DNA of 64,000 bases from Pseudomonadota bacterium (lineage in GTDB: Bacteria; Chloroflexota; UBA5177), in the NCBI GenBank assembly GCA_021324655.1, contig JAJPIP010000052.1, positions 32,853 through 96,852 of the forward strand, given 5' to 3'. The notes below the pieces were generated by a model, which searched no databases, was not told the DNA's origin, and saw only the letters and a list, made by a program, of their open reading frames with translations. Shown piece after piece: positions 33,105-41,250 of this stretch. How positions within the stretch are numbered: the first letter of the stretch is position 1; every line of letters starts with the position of its first letter. Both the position numbers and the translations under genes were made by a program.

Positions 33105-34457
33105 TTACAGGACGCCGAAGTAACCGAAGTCCTTCACCGTGTGCTTGCCAGACCAGAGCTGGAAGAGCACCCAGGCGCGATTGTTGTACGGACTGCCGGC
33201 GTTGTACGGGACGTAGAACGTCTTCGTCCAGTGTCCGCTGCTGTCCGTGTTCTCGTAGTAGTCGTAGTGGACGCCGCTGGGGAAGATCACGTGGACCCAG
33301 ATACCGAACTGCGCATGCTTGTTCCCCTGCGCCACGATCGTCTCATTGGTTCCTCGCCGCATGAAGTGGTACCAGATCGAGGTGTAGCGGAAACCGAGGT
33401 GGTACGCCTTCTTCACGATCACGACCGGAGTGGCTGTCGCGGTGGGCGGGGCCGACGTGGGAGTGGCCGTGGGAACCGCCGTGTTGGTCGGGGTGGCTGA
33501 GGGGACAGCCGTGCCGGTCGCGGTCGCCGTCGAGGTGGTGGTAGCGGTGGGCGACGGCACCGGGGTCTGCGAGTTGGCACCGATGCGGAACCAATCGAAG
33601 TCGGCCGCGACCTGATTGTTGGCGACGGCGGTGTTCGTGCCGCCCCAGGCAAAGAGCCCGACCTGCGGCGTCGAGTACAGGGCGCTGTAGCCGGTGGGGG
33701 CGGGCGTCGCCGTCGCGGTGGCCGACGAGGTCGCGGTGGGAGTCGTGCCGGGCGTCACTTGCACGACAGAGGTGCTGGTTGCGGTCGCTGTAGCCGTGAC
33801 CGGTGGTGTGCCCGGCGCGATCGGGGTGAAGGTCGCGTTGTCGGTGCTGTAGGATGCCTGATAGACCGAGCCGATCTTGGTCAAGCGCAGGTAGACGGTG
33901 AACGGGAAGGACCCCGTCTCATTGACGGTGCTGACGGTATCGACCCCGTTGACTTCCTGGATGAACTCCAGTTGCGAGGGGTTGCCCGGATTGAAGGCGC
34001 GGCCGAGGAAGATGAAGTTGTCATCATCCTGGAACACCATCAGGCCGGCGGTCTGCCCGAGGAACTGGGCGTTGCTCACCGTCGCCGGGAAGGTGAGCTT
34101 GGTGGTTGCCGTCCAGTCCACGCCGGGGTCAAAGGGCTGCAGGACGAGATTGCGCGCATTGTTTGAGGCCTGGGCCGATGTCCCCAACAGTGAGCCGAAC
34201 TGCGTCCAGATGCGGAGGGCCCCCGAGCCGCCGGCGTCAAGACTCCAGGTCGTGGTGCCCTGGGGATCCGGACACGGCGTCGTCGCGTACTGACCGCAGA
34301 TCACGTGGAACGGCGCGGTAAAAGTGGTGCTGTTGAATTCATCCCCTTGCGGGGCGGCGACCTGCGCGTAGCCGTGAAGCAGCGATCCCGAGACGGCCAG
34401 CGGCAGAATCGCCGCCAGTACGAGGATCAACGGGGTGAGTAAGCGACGTCTAGGCAT
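33105..34457 (-). CDS. Secreted concanavalin A-like protein with Thr/Pro-rich segments
   Basis: 450-residue exported protein. Residues ~1-32 are a signal peptide (RRR then LILVLAAILPLAV). Residues ~37-205 and ~255-295 look like one beta-sandwich of the GH43 C-terminal/DUF1349 type (DEFNSTTFTAPFHV, LMVFQDDDNFIFLGR, LRLTKIGSVYQASYSTD, then VGLFAWGG...FDWFRIG). A Thr-Ala-Ser-Pro tract of about 45 residues interrupts it. A second Thr-Pro tract (~298-345) leads to a C-terminal ~100-residue domain rich in Tyr, Trp and His (YHLGFRYTSIWYHFMRRG) that I do not recognise. Probably a cell-surface carbohydrate-binding protein. It has its own terminator. Confidence 0.75.
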   Translation of the reverse strand: MPRRRLLTPLILVLAAILPLAVSGSLLHGYAQVAAPQGDEFNSTTFTAPFHVICGQYATTPCPDPQGTTTWSLDAGGSGALRIWTQFGSLLGTSAQASNNARNLVLQPFDPGVDWTATTKLTFPATVSNAQFLGQTAGLMVFQDDDNFIFLGRAFNPGNPSQLEFIQEVNGVDTVSTVNETGSFPFTVYLRLTKIGSVYQASYSTDNATFTPIAPGTPPVTATATATSTSVVQVTPGTTPTATSSATATATPAPTGYSALYSTPQVGLFAWGGTNTAVANNQVAADFDWFRIGANSQTPVPSPTATTTSTATATGTAVPSATPTNTAVPTATPTSAPPTATATPVVIVKKAYHLGFRYTSIWYHFMRRGTNETIVAQGNKHAQFGIWVHVIFPSGVHYDYYENTDSSGHWTKTFYVPYNAGSPYNNRAWVLFQLWSGKHTVKDFGYFGVL

Positions 34458-34667
34458 TTCCCTTCCCTCTCATATGTTGTGATGTCTACCCTTTAAAACG
34501 CGTCACGCGTGTCCGCATGCAACAACGCGCCCAGGGCCGTTCAGGCGTCGTTAAGACTTCGCCCCACGTATCTTCGAGGGACCGCAAGTTTCAGGCCGGG
34601 TGATCAGCCTATGGATTGATTGTCGGCAGCGCGGAGGTCCGACTGCTGACGGTTGGGAGAGTGGCCG

Positions 34668-35648
34668 CTAGGGACCGACGGGTGCCGGTGCCGCGGGTGC
34701 ATAGAGCGGCTTGAGAGAGGCCTCGATCTCGGCGCGCTTCGGCTCCAGGAAGGGGGGCAGCGAGAGATGCTCACCGAGATGCTCGACGTCCTCGTCGGTG
34801 GCGAAACCCGGACCGTCGGTTGATATCTCGAAGAGGACTCCACCCGGCTCACGGAAATAGAGCGCGCGGAAGTAGTAGCGATCAATCACCGGTGTCACCC
34901 GCAGCCCTGCGCGCATCACGCGCTTCTGCCATTCCTTATGCTGTTCGTCATCCGGCGTACGGAAGGCGACATGATGGACGCCGCCGATCCCGACACGCGC
35001 ATCCGGGAGTTGTACCCGATCTTCCACATGCACCTCGGCGCCCGGGCCTCCCTCACCCGTCGCGTAGACACGCGCGCGGCGGGACGGATTGTCCGGGAAG
35101 GTGTACTCGCCCGTTTGCTGAAAGCCCATGACCTCGGTCAAGACACGGACGGTCGGTTCGGGCGTGGCGACGGTGATGGTCACGGGCCCCAAGCCACGGA
35201 TTGCTTTGTCGGCCGGGACCGGACTCTTCGGCCACGGCGTCGTGCCCGGCTTCTCGCCCGCGACCAGTTCCAGGCGCTGGCCCTCCGGATCGACAAAGGG
35301 GAGGACGCCGCGCCCGTTCCGTTCCAGGATGCCGGAGTGCTGCACTCCCTCCTGGTCGAAGCGCTCGACCCACCACCCCAGGACCTCGCGACTTGGCACG
35401 ACGAACGAGACAGCGGTCACGTCGCCGGCACCGGCCACGTGGGGGCCGACGTTGGGCCAGTCGAAGAACGTCATCTCTGTCCCCGCATGACCGACCTCGT
35501 CACCATAGAACAGGTGATAGGTGTCGGTGACGTCCTGGTTGACGGTTTTCTTGACGAGACGCATTCCCAGCACGCGGGTATAGAAGTCGAGATTGCCGGC
35601 GGCGTTGCCGGTGACGGCCGTGACGTGGTGGATGCCTTCCAGCTGCAT
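34668..35648 (-). CDS. Ring-cleaving dioxygenase, glyoxalase/bleomycin-resistance fold (MhqO/PcpA-like)
   Basis: 326-residue extradiol-type dioxygenase with two vicinal-oxygen-chelate modules. Module 1 begins GIHHVTAVTGNA near residue 5 with the first metal His, and FVDPEGQRLELV near 120 is its end. Module 2 has GIGGVHHVAFRT near 212 (second His) and REPGGVLFEISTDGPGF near 265 (Glu ligand). This matches hydroquinone-type ring-cleaving enzymes such as MhqO. The start at 35648 is chosen over 35669 because AAGGAGATC lies at proper spacing upstream. It stands alone, and points to aromatic or quinone detoxification. Confidence 0.85.
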   Translation of the reverse strand: MQLEGIHHVTAVTGNAAGNLDFYTRVLGMRLVKKTVNQDVTDTYHLFYGDEVGHAGTEMTFFDWPNVGPHVAGAGDVTAVSFVVPSREVLGWWVERFDQEGVQHSGILERNGRGVLPFVDPEGQRLELVAGEKPGTTPWPKSPVPADKAIRGLGPVTITVATPEPTVRVLTEVMGFQQTGEYTFPDNPSRRARVYATGEGGPGAEVHVEDRVQLPDARVGIGGVHHVAFRTPDDEQHKEWQKRVMRAGLRVTPVIDRYYFRALYFREPGGVLFEISTDGPGFATDEDVEHLGEHLSLPPFLEPKRAEIEASLKPLYAPAAPAPVGP

Positions 35649-35761
35649 GCTGATCTCCTTGGGCTGCACGGTGGAACGAGAGACGGATCAGGGTCCGTCT
35701 CCCTGTCGATACCCCAGAATATCCCTGGAAGGGATCTGCGACAGCAGAGGGAGGAGGAGCC

Positions 35762-37252
35762 GTGGGTGAGCCTGTGATTCTAGCCCTCGACGCCGGGACC
35801 AGCAGCGTGCGCGCCATCGCCTTCGATCGAGCCGGGCGTGCCGTCGCACGGCAGCAAGAGGAGGTGGCATCCCGATACCCGCGGCCGGGATGGGTGGAGC
35901 AGGATCCGGAGGAGATTTGGGAGAAACAGCGTCGGGTGGCGCGTGCCGTCTGCGAGTCGGTGGGCGAGGTCGCCGCGATCGGCATCACCAATCAGCGGGA
36001 GACGACGGTGGTGTGGAACCGACTCACGGGGAAACCGGTCTATAACGCCATCGTCTGGCAGGATCGTCGCACCGCTGACACCTGCGCGCATCTCCTGTCG
36101 GAGGGCTGGGAGGAGACGGTGCGGGGGAAGACCGGCCTGGTGCTCGATCCCTACTTCTCGGCGACCAAGCTGGGCTGGATCCTCGACAATGTACCCGGCG
36201 CCCGTGCCGCCGCCGAGCGTGGTGAGCTGGTCTTCGGAACGGTCGACACGTTTTTGGCGTGGCGACTGACTGGCGGCCGCGTCCACGCGACCGATCCGAG
36301 CAACGCGTCGCGCACTCTGCTGTTCAACATCCACACGGTGCGCTGGGATGACGACCTCCTGCGCGCCCTGCGCATCCCGCCTACCATGCTGCCGGAGGTG
36401 CGTGAGACATCGCAGATTTACGGCCAGACCGATGAGGCGGTGTTGGGCGCTCCCCATCCGATTGCTGCTCTCGTCGGCGACCAGCAGGCGGCGACCTTTG
36501 GACAGGCCTGCTTCGCGCCCGGCAACGTGAAAAACACGTATGGCACGGGAAACTTCCTGCTGATGAACACGGGCTCCGTGCCGTGTGACTCTCGTCATGG
36601 TCTTCTCACCACGGTCGCCTGGTCGCTGGGAGGAAAGGTGACGTACGCCCTCGAGGGCAGCATCTTCGTCACCGGGGCCGCCGTGCAGTGGCTCCGCGAT
36701 GAGCTTGGACTCATCACGGACGCGGCTGAGATAGAGACCCTGGCACTCACGGTTCCTGATAACGGGGGTGTCTACTTCGTACCGGCCTTCGCCGGCCTTG
36801 GAGCGCCGTACTGGGATCCCGGGGCGCGCGGGCTCATCATCGGTCTCACGCGTGGATCGAGCCGTGCTCACATCGCCCGCGCCGTCCTCGAGGCGGTTGC
36901 GTATCAGTCGGACGATGTCTTGCGGGCGATGCGTGACGACTCCGGGCTGGGAGTTGACCAGATGCGGGTGGATGGAGGCATGGCAGTTAATGACCTCCTG
37001 CTGCAGTTTCAAGCGGACATCGCCGGGGTGTCCGTCCAGCGGCCCCGTGTCATAGAAACCACGGCGGCCGGAGCTGCCTATCTGGCGGGATTGGCCGTCG
37101 GGTACTGGGAGAGTGCCGAGGAGATCGCCGGCATCTGGCAGGTGGATCACAGCCTCGAGCCGCGGATGCCACAAGAGGAGCGAGTTCACGTGCGCCGCGC
37201 CTGGGAGCGCGCCGTCGAGAGGGCTGGTCGATGGGCTTCACCATCGGAATAA
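35762..37252 (+). CDS. glpK: Glycerol kinase
   Basis: 496-residue FGGY kinase making sn-glycerol-3-phosphate. [15 protein letters not shown] near residue 8 is the phosphate loop, [30 protein letters not shown] near 77 the glycerol-kinase substrate block, and FFVPAF-like [20 protein letters not shown] near 340 and [10 protein letters not shown] near 402 are family signatures. The GTG start has GGGAGGAGGAG just upstream. No glycerol transporter or dehydrogenase is adjacent. A strong intrinsic terminator lies about 90 bp downstream. Confidence 0.93.
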   Translation: MGEPVILALDAGTSSVRAIAFDRAGRAVARQQEEVASRYPRPGWVEQDPEEIWEKQRRVARAVCESVGEVAAIGITNQRETTVVWNRLTGKPVYNAIVWQDRRTADTCAHLLSEGWEETVRGKTGLVLDPYFSATKLGWILDNVPGARAAAERGELVFGTVDTFLAWRLTGGRVHATDPSNASRTLLFNIHTVRWDDDLLRALRIPPTMLPEVRETSQIYGQTDEAVLGAPHPIAALVGDQQAATFGQACFAPGNVKNTYGTGNFLLMNTGSVPCDSRHGLLTTVAWSLGGKVTYALEGSIFVTGAAVQWLRDELGLITDAAEIETLALTVPDNGGVYFVPAFAGLGAPYWDPGARGLIIGLTRGSSRAHIARAVLEAVAYQSDDVLRAMRDDSGLGVDQMRVDGGMAVNDLLLQFQADIAGVSVQRPRVIETTAAGAAYLAGLAVGYWESAEEIAGIWQVDHSLEPRMPQEERVHVRRAWERAVERAGRWASPSE

Positions 37253-37340
37253 CCGGCCATTGCCCCGCACTGCCTGCCGTGCATCGTGGCCCAGAATCAA
37301 TGGGTCGTGCGATTCGTGACGGGACAGGAGTGCGACACCA

Positions 37341-37378
37341 GGGGAGTCCGGCTGCGACGCCGGGCTCCCCGCCTTTTC
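37341..37378 (+). terminator. Intrinsic terminator after glycerol kinase
   Basis: A 12-bp stem with one G-T wobble (37341-37352 with 37359-37370, loop TGCGAC) is followed by GCCTTTTCC. It lies in the gap between glpK and the convergent aminotransferase gene and fits a rho-independent terminator on the plus strand. Confidence 0.7.
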
Positions 37379-37444
37379 CTCGCGGTTCGCGTGTTGGGAC
37401 CTGACCCACCACCCTGCAGCCCTGCTGCTGTCCTCCCGACTCTC

Positions 37445-38584
37445 CTACTCGGCCGCTCCCGCACCCACGGCGGACGGCACAGTCAGTCCCTGACCGCGCA
37501 TCGTCCTCTCCACCGCCTCGACGGCCTGCAGCACCTCAGCCTGCGTACTATTTCCCATGTGGCCGAAGCGCATGCCGCGTCCCTTGAACTCGCCCAGGCA
37601 CGCTGCCGCCACCACGCCGTTCTCGCTCAGTGCCGGCAGGAAGGAGTCGTCCAGGCCGTCCGGATAGGCAAGGACCGACATGGTGGGGGAGAGACAGTCC
37701 GGATCGGTGAGGGAGACAAAGCCCAGGCGATCCATCCCGGCGCGGAAGGTGGCGCCCAGTTCCCGGTGACGGACGAAGCGATTCTCCAGGCCCTCCTCCC
37801 GAAGGATCTCGACGCCGGCGGCCAGCGCGTAGAACAGGTTGACGGCGTGTGTGGAGAAGTACGTCTGTGGGTTCTCCATGGACGGGAGCCAGTTGAGGAG
37901 ATCGGCGTAGTACGCGGCCACTCGACCGAGCTCCCGGCGGCGCTCGAGAGCACGGGGTGAGACGGCGAGGATCGAGAGCCCGGGTGGCACGCCCAACGCC
38001 TTCTGGGCGCCGCTCAGCACCACGTCGATTCCCGCCGCATCCATCTCCAGCGGCACGCCGCCAAGCCCGCAGACCGCATCCACGATTACCAGTGCTCCGT
38101 GCCGCCGGGCGACTTCCGCGAGTTCGCGCACCGGCGCCAGCACTCCTGTCGAGGTCTCCACCTGGGTGATGGTGACGGCCCTGAAGTCTCCGCCGTCCAG
38201 GCGCTCCTCCAGCATCTCCGGTGTCACCGACGTTCCCCATGGCCCCGCCAGCCGCTCAACCCGCATGCCAAGTGCTTCCGCCAGCGGGACGAATCGGTCG
38301 CCGAAGAAACCGTTGGAGGCGACCAGCAGGCTCTCGCCCGGCGCGACGAGGTTGAGGACGGCCACTTCCTGGGCCAGGGTCCCCGACCCGCTAAAGATGA
38401 AGATCGTTCCCTCCTCGGTGCCGGCGGCGAGAGCGATGCCCTCCTGAGCGCGGCGCACGATGTCCGCCATGGGCGCCGACGTATGAGAGATGGTGGGCTC
38501 CCCGATCGCTTCCAGGATCTCTCGCTGCACCGGCGTGGGCCCTGGAATCATCAAGAGTTTGTCCGCTTCGTTCAGCACCAGCAT
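37445..38584 (-). CDS. Class V aminotransferase, alanine-glyoxylate/serine-pyruvate type
   Basis: 379-residue PLP enzyme of the PucG/serine-pyruvate aminotransferase group. LMIPGPTPV at residues 10-18 is the family start, FSGSGTLAQE near 63 binds the cofactor phosphate, VDAVCGLGGVPLEMD near 168 holds the cofactor Asp, and K195 in SGAQKALGVPPG binds PLP. RFGHMG near 347 is the C-terminal substrate-binding Arg region. The ATG has AAGGGGA 6 nt upstream. Possible roles are glyoxylate/serine interconversion or purine nitrogen use. Confidence 0.87.
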   Translation of the reverse strand: MLVLNEADKLLMIPGPTPVQREILEAIGEPTISHTSAPMADIVRRAQEGIALAAGTEEGTIFIFSGSGTLAQEVAVLNLVAPGESLLVASNGFFGDRFVPLAEALGMRVERLAGPWGTSVTPEMLEERLDGGDFRAVTITQVETSTGVLAPVRELAEVARRHGALVIVDAVCGLGGVPLEMDAAGIDVVLSGAQKALGVPPGLSILAVSPRALERRRELGRVAAYYADLLNWLPSMENPQTYFSTHAVNLFYALAAGVEILREEGLENRFVRHRELGATFRAGMDRLGFVSLTDPDCLSPTMSVLAYPDGLDDSFLPALSENGVVAAACLGEFKGRGMRFGHMGNSTQAEVLQAVEAVERTMRGQGLTVPSAVGAGAAE

Positions 38585-38732
38585 GCGCGTCCCCTTCGGT
38601 CGTGGTACTCGACTCTACCGCGTCGCGGGACGCTCGCCGTCCCCATCTGTATCAGTCGTTGTATCGCTTTGTGGTGCCCCGGTTTATGGCCGGCCGTCAA
38701 GAAGACAGGCAGACTGGCTACGGAGGACGACG

Positions 38733-40265
38733 ATGGCAACGATTGCAGTGTCGGATAGGGGAAATGACAATCGCCGCGTGTTGCTGGGAGGCTACGCCGC
38801 GCTGGCCGAAGGCTCCTGGATGGGGGCCGCGCAAGCGACCGACGTGGTCGAGCAGTCACGGCTCGGGCGCCTGCGCCCTCACGTCTCGCTGCGTGGACTG
38901 TTCACGCGGGAGTTCACGGTGGCGCAGGCCAGCATCATCCTGATGGGATCCTTCTTTCTCTCGGCTCTCTTGGGAGCGATCCGGCAGGTCCTCTTCAATG
39001 CCCAGTTCGGCGCCGGCGCGGACGCGAGTGCCTACTACGCGGCGTTCCGGTTGCCCGATACGCTCTTCAGCCTGATTGCCGGCGGCGCTCTCTCCAGCGC
39101 CATGATCCCCGTTTTGCTGAGCGCCGGCCGGGAGGGCGGTACCGACGAGGTGCGGCATCTGGCGAGTCTCGTACTCAACACGCTGCTGGCGACGTTTGCC
39201 GTCATCGTCCTGCTGGGTGAGGTCCTGGCGCCCGGCTTCGTCTCCACGATTCTCGCTCCCGGCTTCGATGCGCACACCACGCAGCTTACCGTCACGCTCA
39301 CGCGCATCATGCTGCTCCAGCCCCTGTTCCTGGCGATCGGCAGCGTGGCAGCGGCGATCCTCAACAGTAAGAACCAGTTCCTGCTCACCGCACTCTCCGT
39401 TGTCAGCCACAACATCGGACTCATCCTGGGCATTCTGGCCAGTCACTTTCACCCCGGGTTCGGGATCTACGGTCCGACGGGCGGCGTCGTCCTGGGATCG
39501 ATCATCCAGGCGGTCATCCTGTTACCGGGCATCGTCACCGATGATGTCGGCTACCGGCCCGTCTGGAACCTGCGTGATGAGCGTCTGCGTGAAGTGATCG
39601 CCCTGCTCGTCCCGAACGGACTCGCCGTGGGTGTGGCGTATGCCGGGTTCATCGCCGATACCGCCTTTGCCTCTAAAGCGAGTCAGAGCGTCGCCATTCC
39701 GGCGCTGCACAATGCCCGGATGTTGGTCGGATTGCCGATCGCGCTCTTCGGTCAGGCGATCGGGCAATCCGCGTTTCCGCGCCTCACCGGCCTGGCGGAA
39801 GTCCGCGACTGGGTGTCGCTTCGCCAAACGCTCCTGCGGACGCTGGGCATCGTGGTCTTGCTCGGAACCGTCGCGGTCGTCGGCATCGTCGTCGTGGGGC
39901 GGCCGGCCATTCGTCTTCTCTTCGAGCACGGCAAATATGGTCCGGCGGCCGCGCACCTGACCTACACGCTCCTCGTCCTGTACGCCGTGGCGCTTCCCGC
40001 CTACGTGGCGACCGAGGTGATCGCCCGTGGCCTGATCGCTCTGCGTGACACGCGCACGCCGCTGGTCTCCAACACCCTTCAGATCTCGGGCAGGGTCGTG
40101 CTGATGGCTCTCTTCCTGGGAGTGCTCGGCGCACGCGTGGTGCCGGTTGCCTTCGCGATCATGGCCAGCCTGGAAACGATCGGCCTCGGGGCCGTCCTGT
40201 TCATCCAGCTCGCCCGCCGTCTGCGTGAGACGGCTCCGGTACCGACCCCCGTGGAGGCATCGTAG
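38733..40265 (+). CDS. murJ: Lipid II flippase MurJ (MviN family)
   Basis: 510-residue membrane protein with about 13-14 helices of the MOP/MviN family, which flips lipid II to the outer face of the cytoplasmic membrane. After a ~55-residue cytoplasmic N-terminal segment come SIILMGSFFLSALLGAIRQVLF and the conserved ADASAYYAAFRLPDTLFSLIAGGALSSAMIP near residues 94-122. AGFIADTAFASK near 310 and GQAIGQSAFPRLTGLA near 340 are also typical. The start is fixed by GGAGGA 6 nt upstream; the longer frame from 38490 crosses the promoter area. The N-terminal extension before helix 1 is longer than in many MurJ proteins. Confidence 0.87.
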   Translation: MATIAVSDRGNDNRRVLLGGYAALAEGSWMGAAQATDVVEQSRLGRLRPHVSLRGLFTREFTVAQASIILMGSFFLSALLGAIRQVLFNAQFGAGADASAYYAAFRLPDTLFSLIAGGALSSAMIPVLLSAGREGGTDEVRHLASLVLNTLLATFAVIVLLGEVLAPGFVSTILAPGFDAHTTQLTVTLTRIMLLQPLFLAIGSVAAAILNSKNQFLLTALSVVSHNIGLILGILASHFHPGFGIYGPTGGVVLGSIIQAVILLPGIVTDDVGYRPVWNLRDERLREVIALLVPNGLAVGVAYAGFIADTAFASKASQSVAIPALHNARMLVGLPIALFGQAIGQSAFPRLTGLAEVRDWVSLRQTLLRTLGIVVLLGTVAVVGIVVVGRPAIRLLFEHGKYGPAAAHLTYTLLVLYAVALPAYVATEVIARGLIALRDTRTPLVSNTLQISGRVVLMALFLGVLGARVVPVAFAIMASLETIGLGAVLFIQLARRLRETAPVPTPVEAS

Positions 40266-40308
40266 GCGCACCGGATGGTCTATAAGGGAAGCAGGAGGTT
40301 TCTCCCTC

Positions 40309-41250
40309 ATGACACTCCCGATCGGCGTTTCCGTCGTGCGCCCCGCGCCGCAGGCCATGCTCGACACGGCTCGGGAAGCCGATCGCGCCGGCGTTCCCAC
40401 TGCCTGGTCTACCGTCGCCGGAATCAGCCCCGACGCGGTCACCATCCTGGCGATCGCGGCGACGCAGACGCAGCGCATCTCGCTTGGCACGTCCATTGTG
40501 CCGGCTTACCCGCGGCATCCGCTGGTGCTCGCATCACAGGCGCTGGTCTTTGAGAACCTCGCTCCGGGACGCCTACGGCTCGGCGTCGGCCCCAGCCACC
40601 GGCCAACCGTCGAGGGGGTGTTCGGGATCCCGATGGAGGATCCCATCCGCTACATGCGTGAGTACCTCACCGTCCTGCGCCAGTTGCTCTGGGAGGGTCG
40701 AGCCGACGTCGACGGACAGTTCCTCCGGGTGCACGCCGCCCTCCCCGCCCGGACCGAGCCACCGCGCACACCCCTCTATCTGTCCGCGCTCCGCCCCGCG
40801 ATGTATCGGCTGGCCGGCGAGATCTCCGACGGCGCCATCTCCTGGAACTCGCCGATTCCCTATCTGGTCCGCTCAGCCCTTCCCGCCTTGCGGTCTGCTG
40901 CCGAGCAAGCCGGACATCGCCATCCGATCCTCATCGCCCATGTGCCGGTTGCGCTGTCAAACGACGAGTCGGCAGTCCGTGCTGCCGCCCTGGCCTTCCT
41001 CACCCGCTATGCGCAACTTCCGTTTTACGTGCATATGTTTCGCGCCGCCGGATACGACGTGCCCGGGGACGGCACCGTGCCGGATGACCTCATCGACGGC
41101 CTGGTCGTCTCCGGCTCGGCGACTCAGATTATGGAGCGCCTGCGCGGGTATCTCGACGAAGGGATCGGCGAGCTTCTGGTGACGTTGCTGGCTATCCGGG
41201 ACGAGGAGAGAGAAGCCCGGGAGTTCTTCGCGGCGATCGGCGCGTCATAG
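40309..41250 (+). CDS. Luciferase-like (LLM) F420-type oxidoreductase
   Basis: 313-residue TIM-barrel luciferase-like protein of the F420- or flavin-dependent group (TIGR03564-like). ISLGTSIVPAYPRHPLVLASQA near residue 56 and GRLRLGVGPSHRP near 86 are family blocks, and a C-terminal VSGSATQIMERL follows near 265. F420 use is probable from the family but cannot be proven here. AGGAGG precedes the ATG by about 10 nt. It follows murJ by 43 bp on the same strand and overlaps the convergent priA by 6 bp. Confidence 0.83.
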   Translation: MTLPIGVSVVRPAPQAMLDTAREADRAGVPTAWSTVAGISPDAVTILAIAATQTQRISLGTSIVPAYPRHPLVLASQALVFENLAPGRLRLGVGPSHRPTVEGVFGIPMEDPIRYMREYLTVLRQLLWEGRADVDGQFLRVHAALPARTEPPRTPLYLSALRPAMYRLAGEISDGAISWNSPIPYLVRSALPALRSAAEQAGHRHPILIAHVPVALSNDESAVRAAALAFLTRYAQLPFYVHMFRAAGYDVPGDGTVPDDLIDGLVVSGSATQIMERLRGYLDEGIGELLVTLLAIRDEEREAREFFAAIGAS

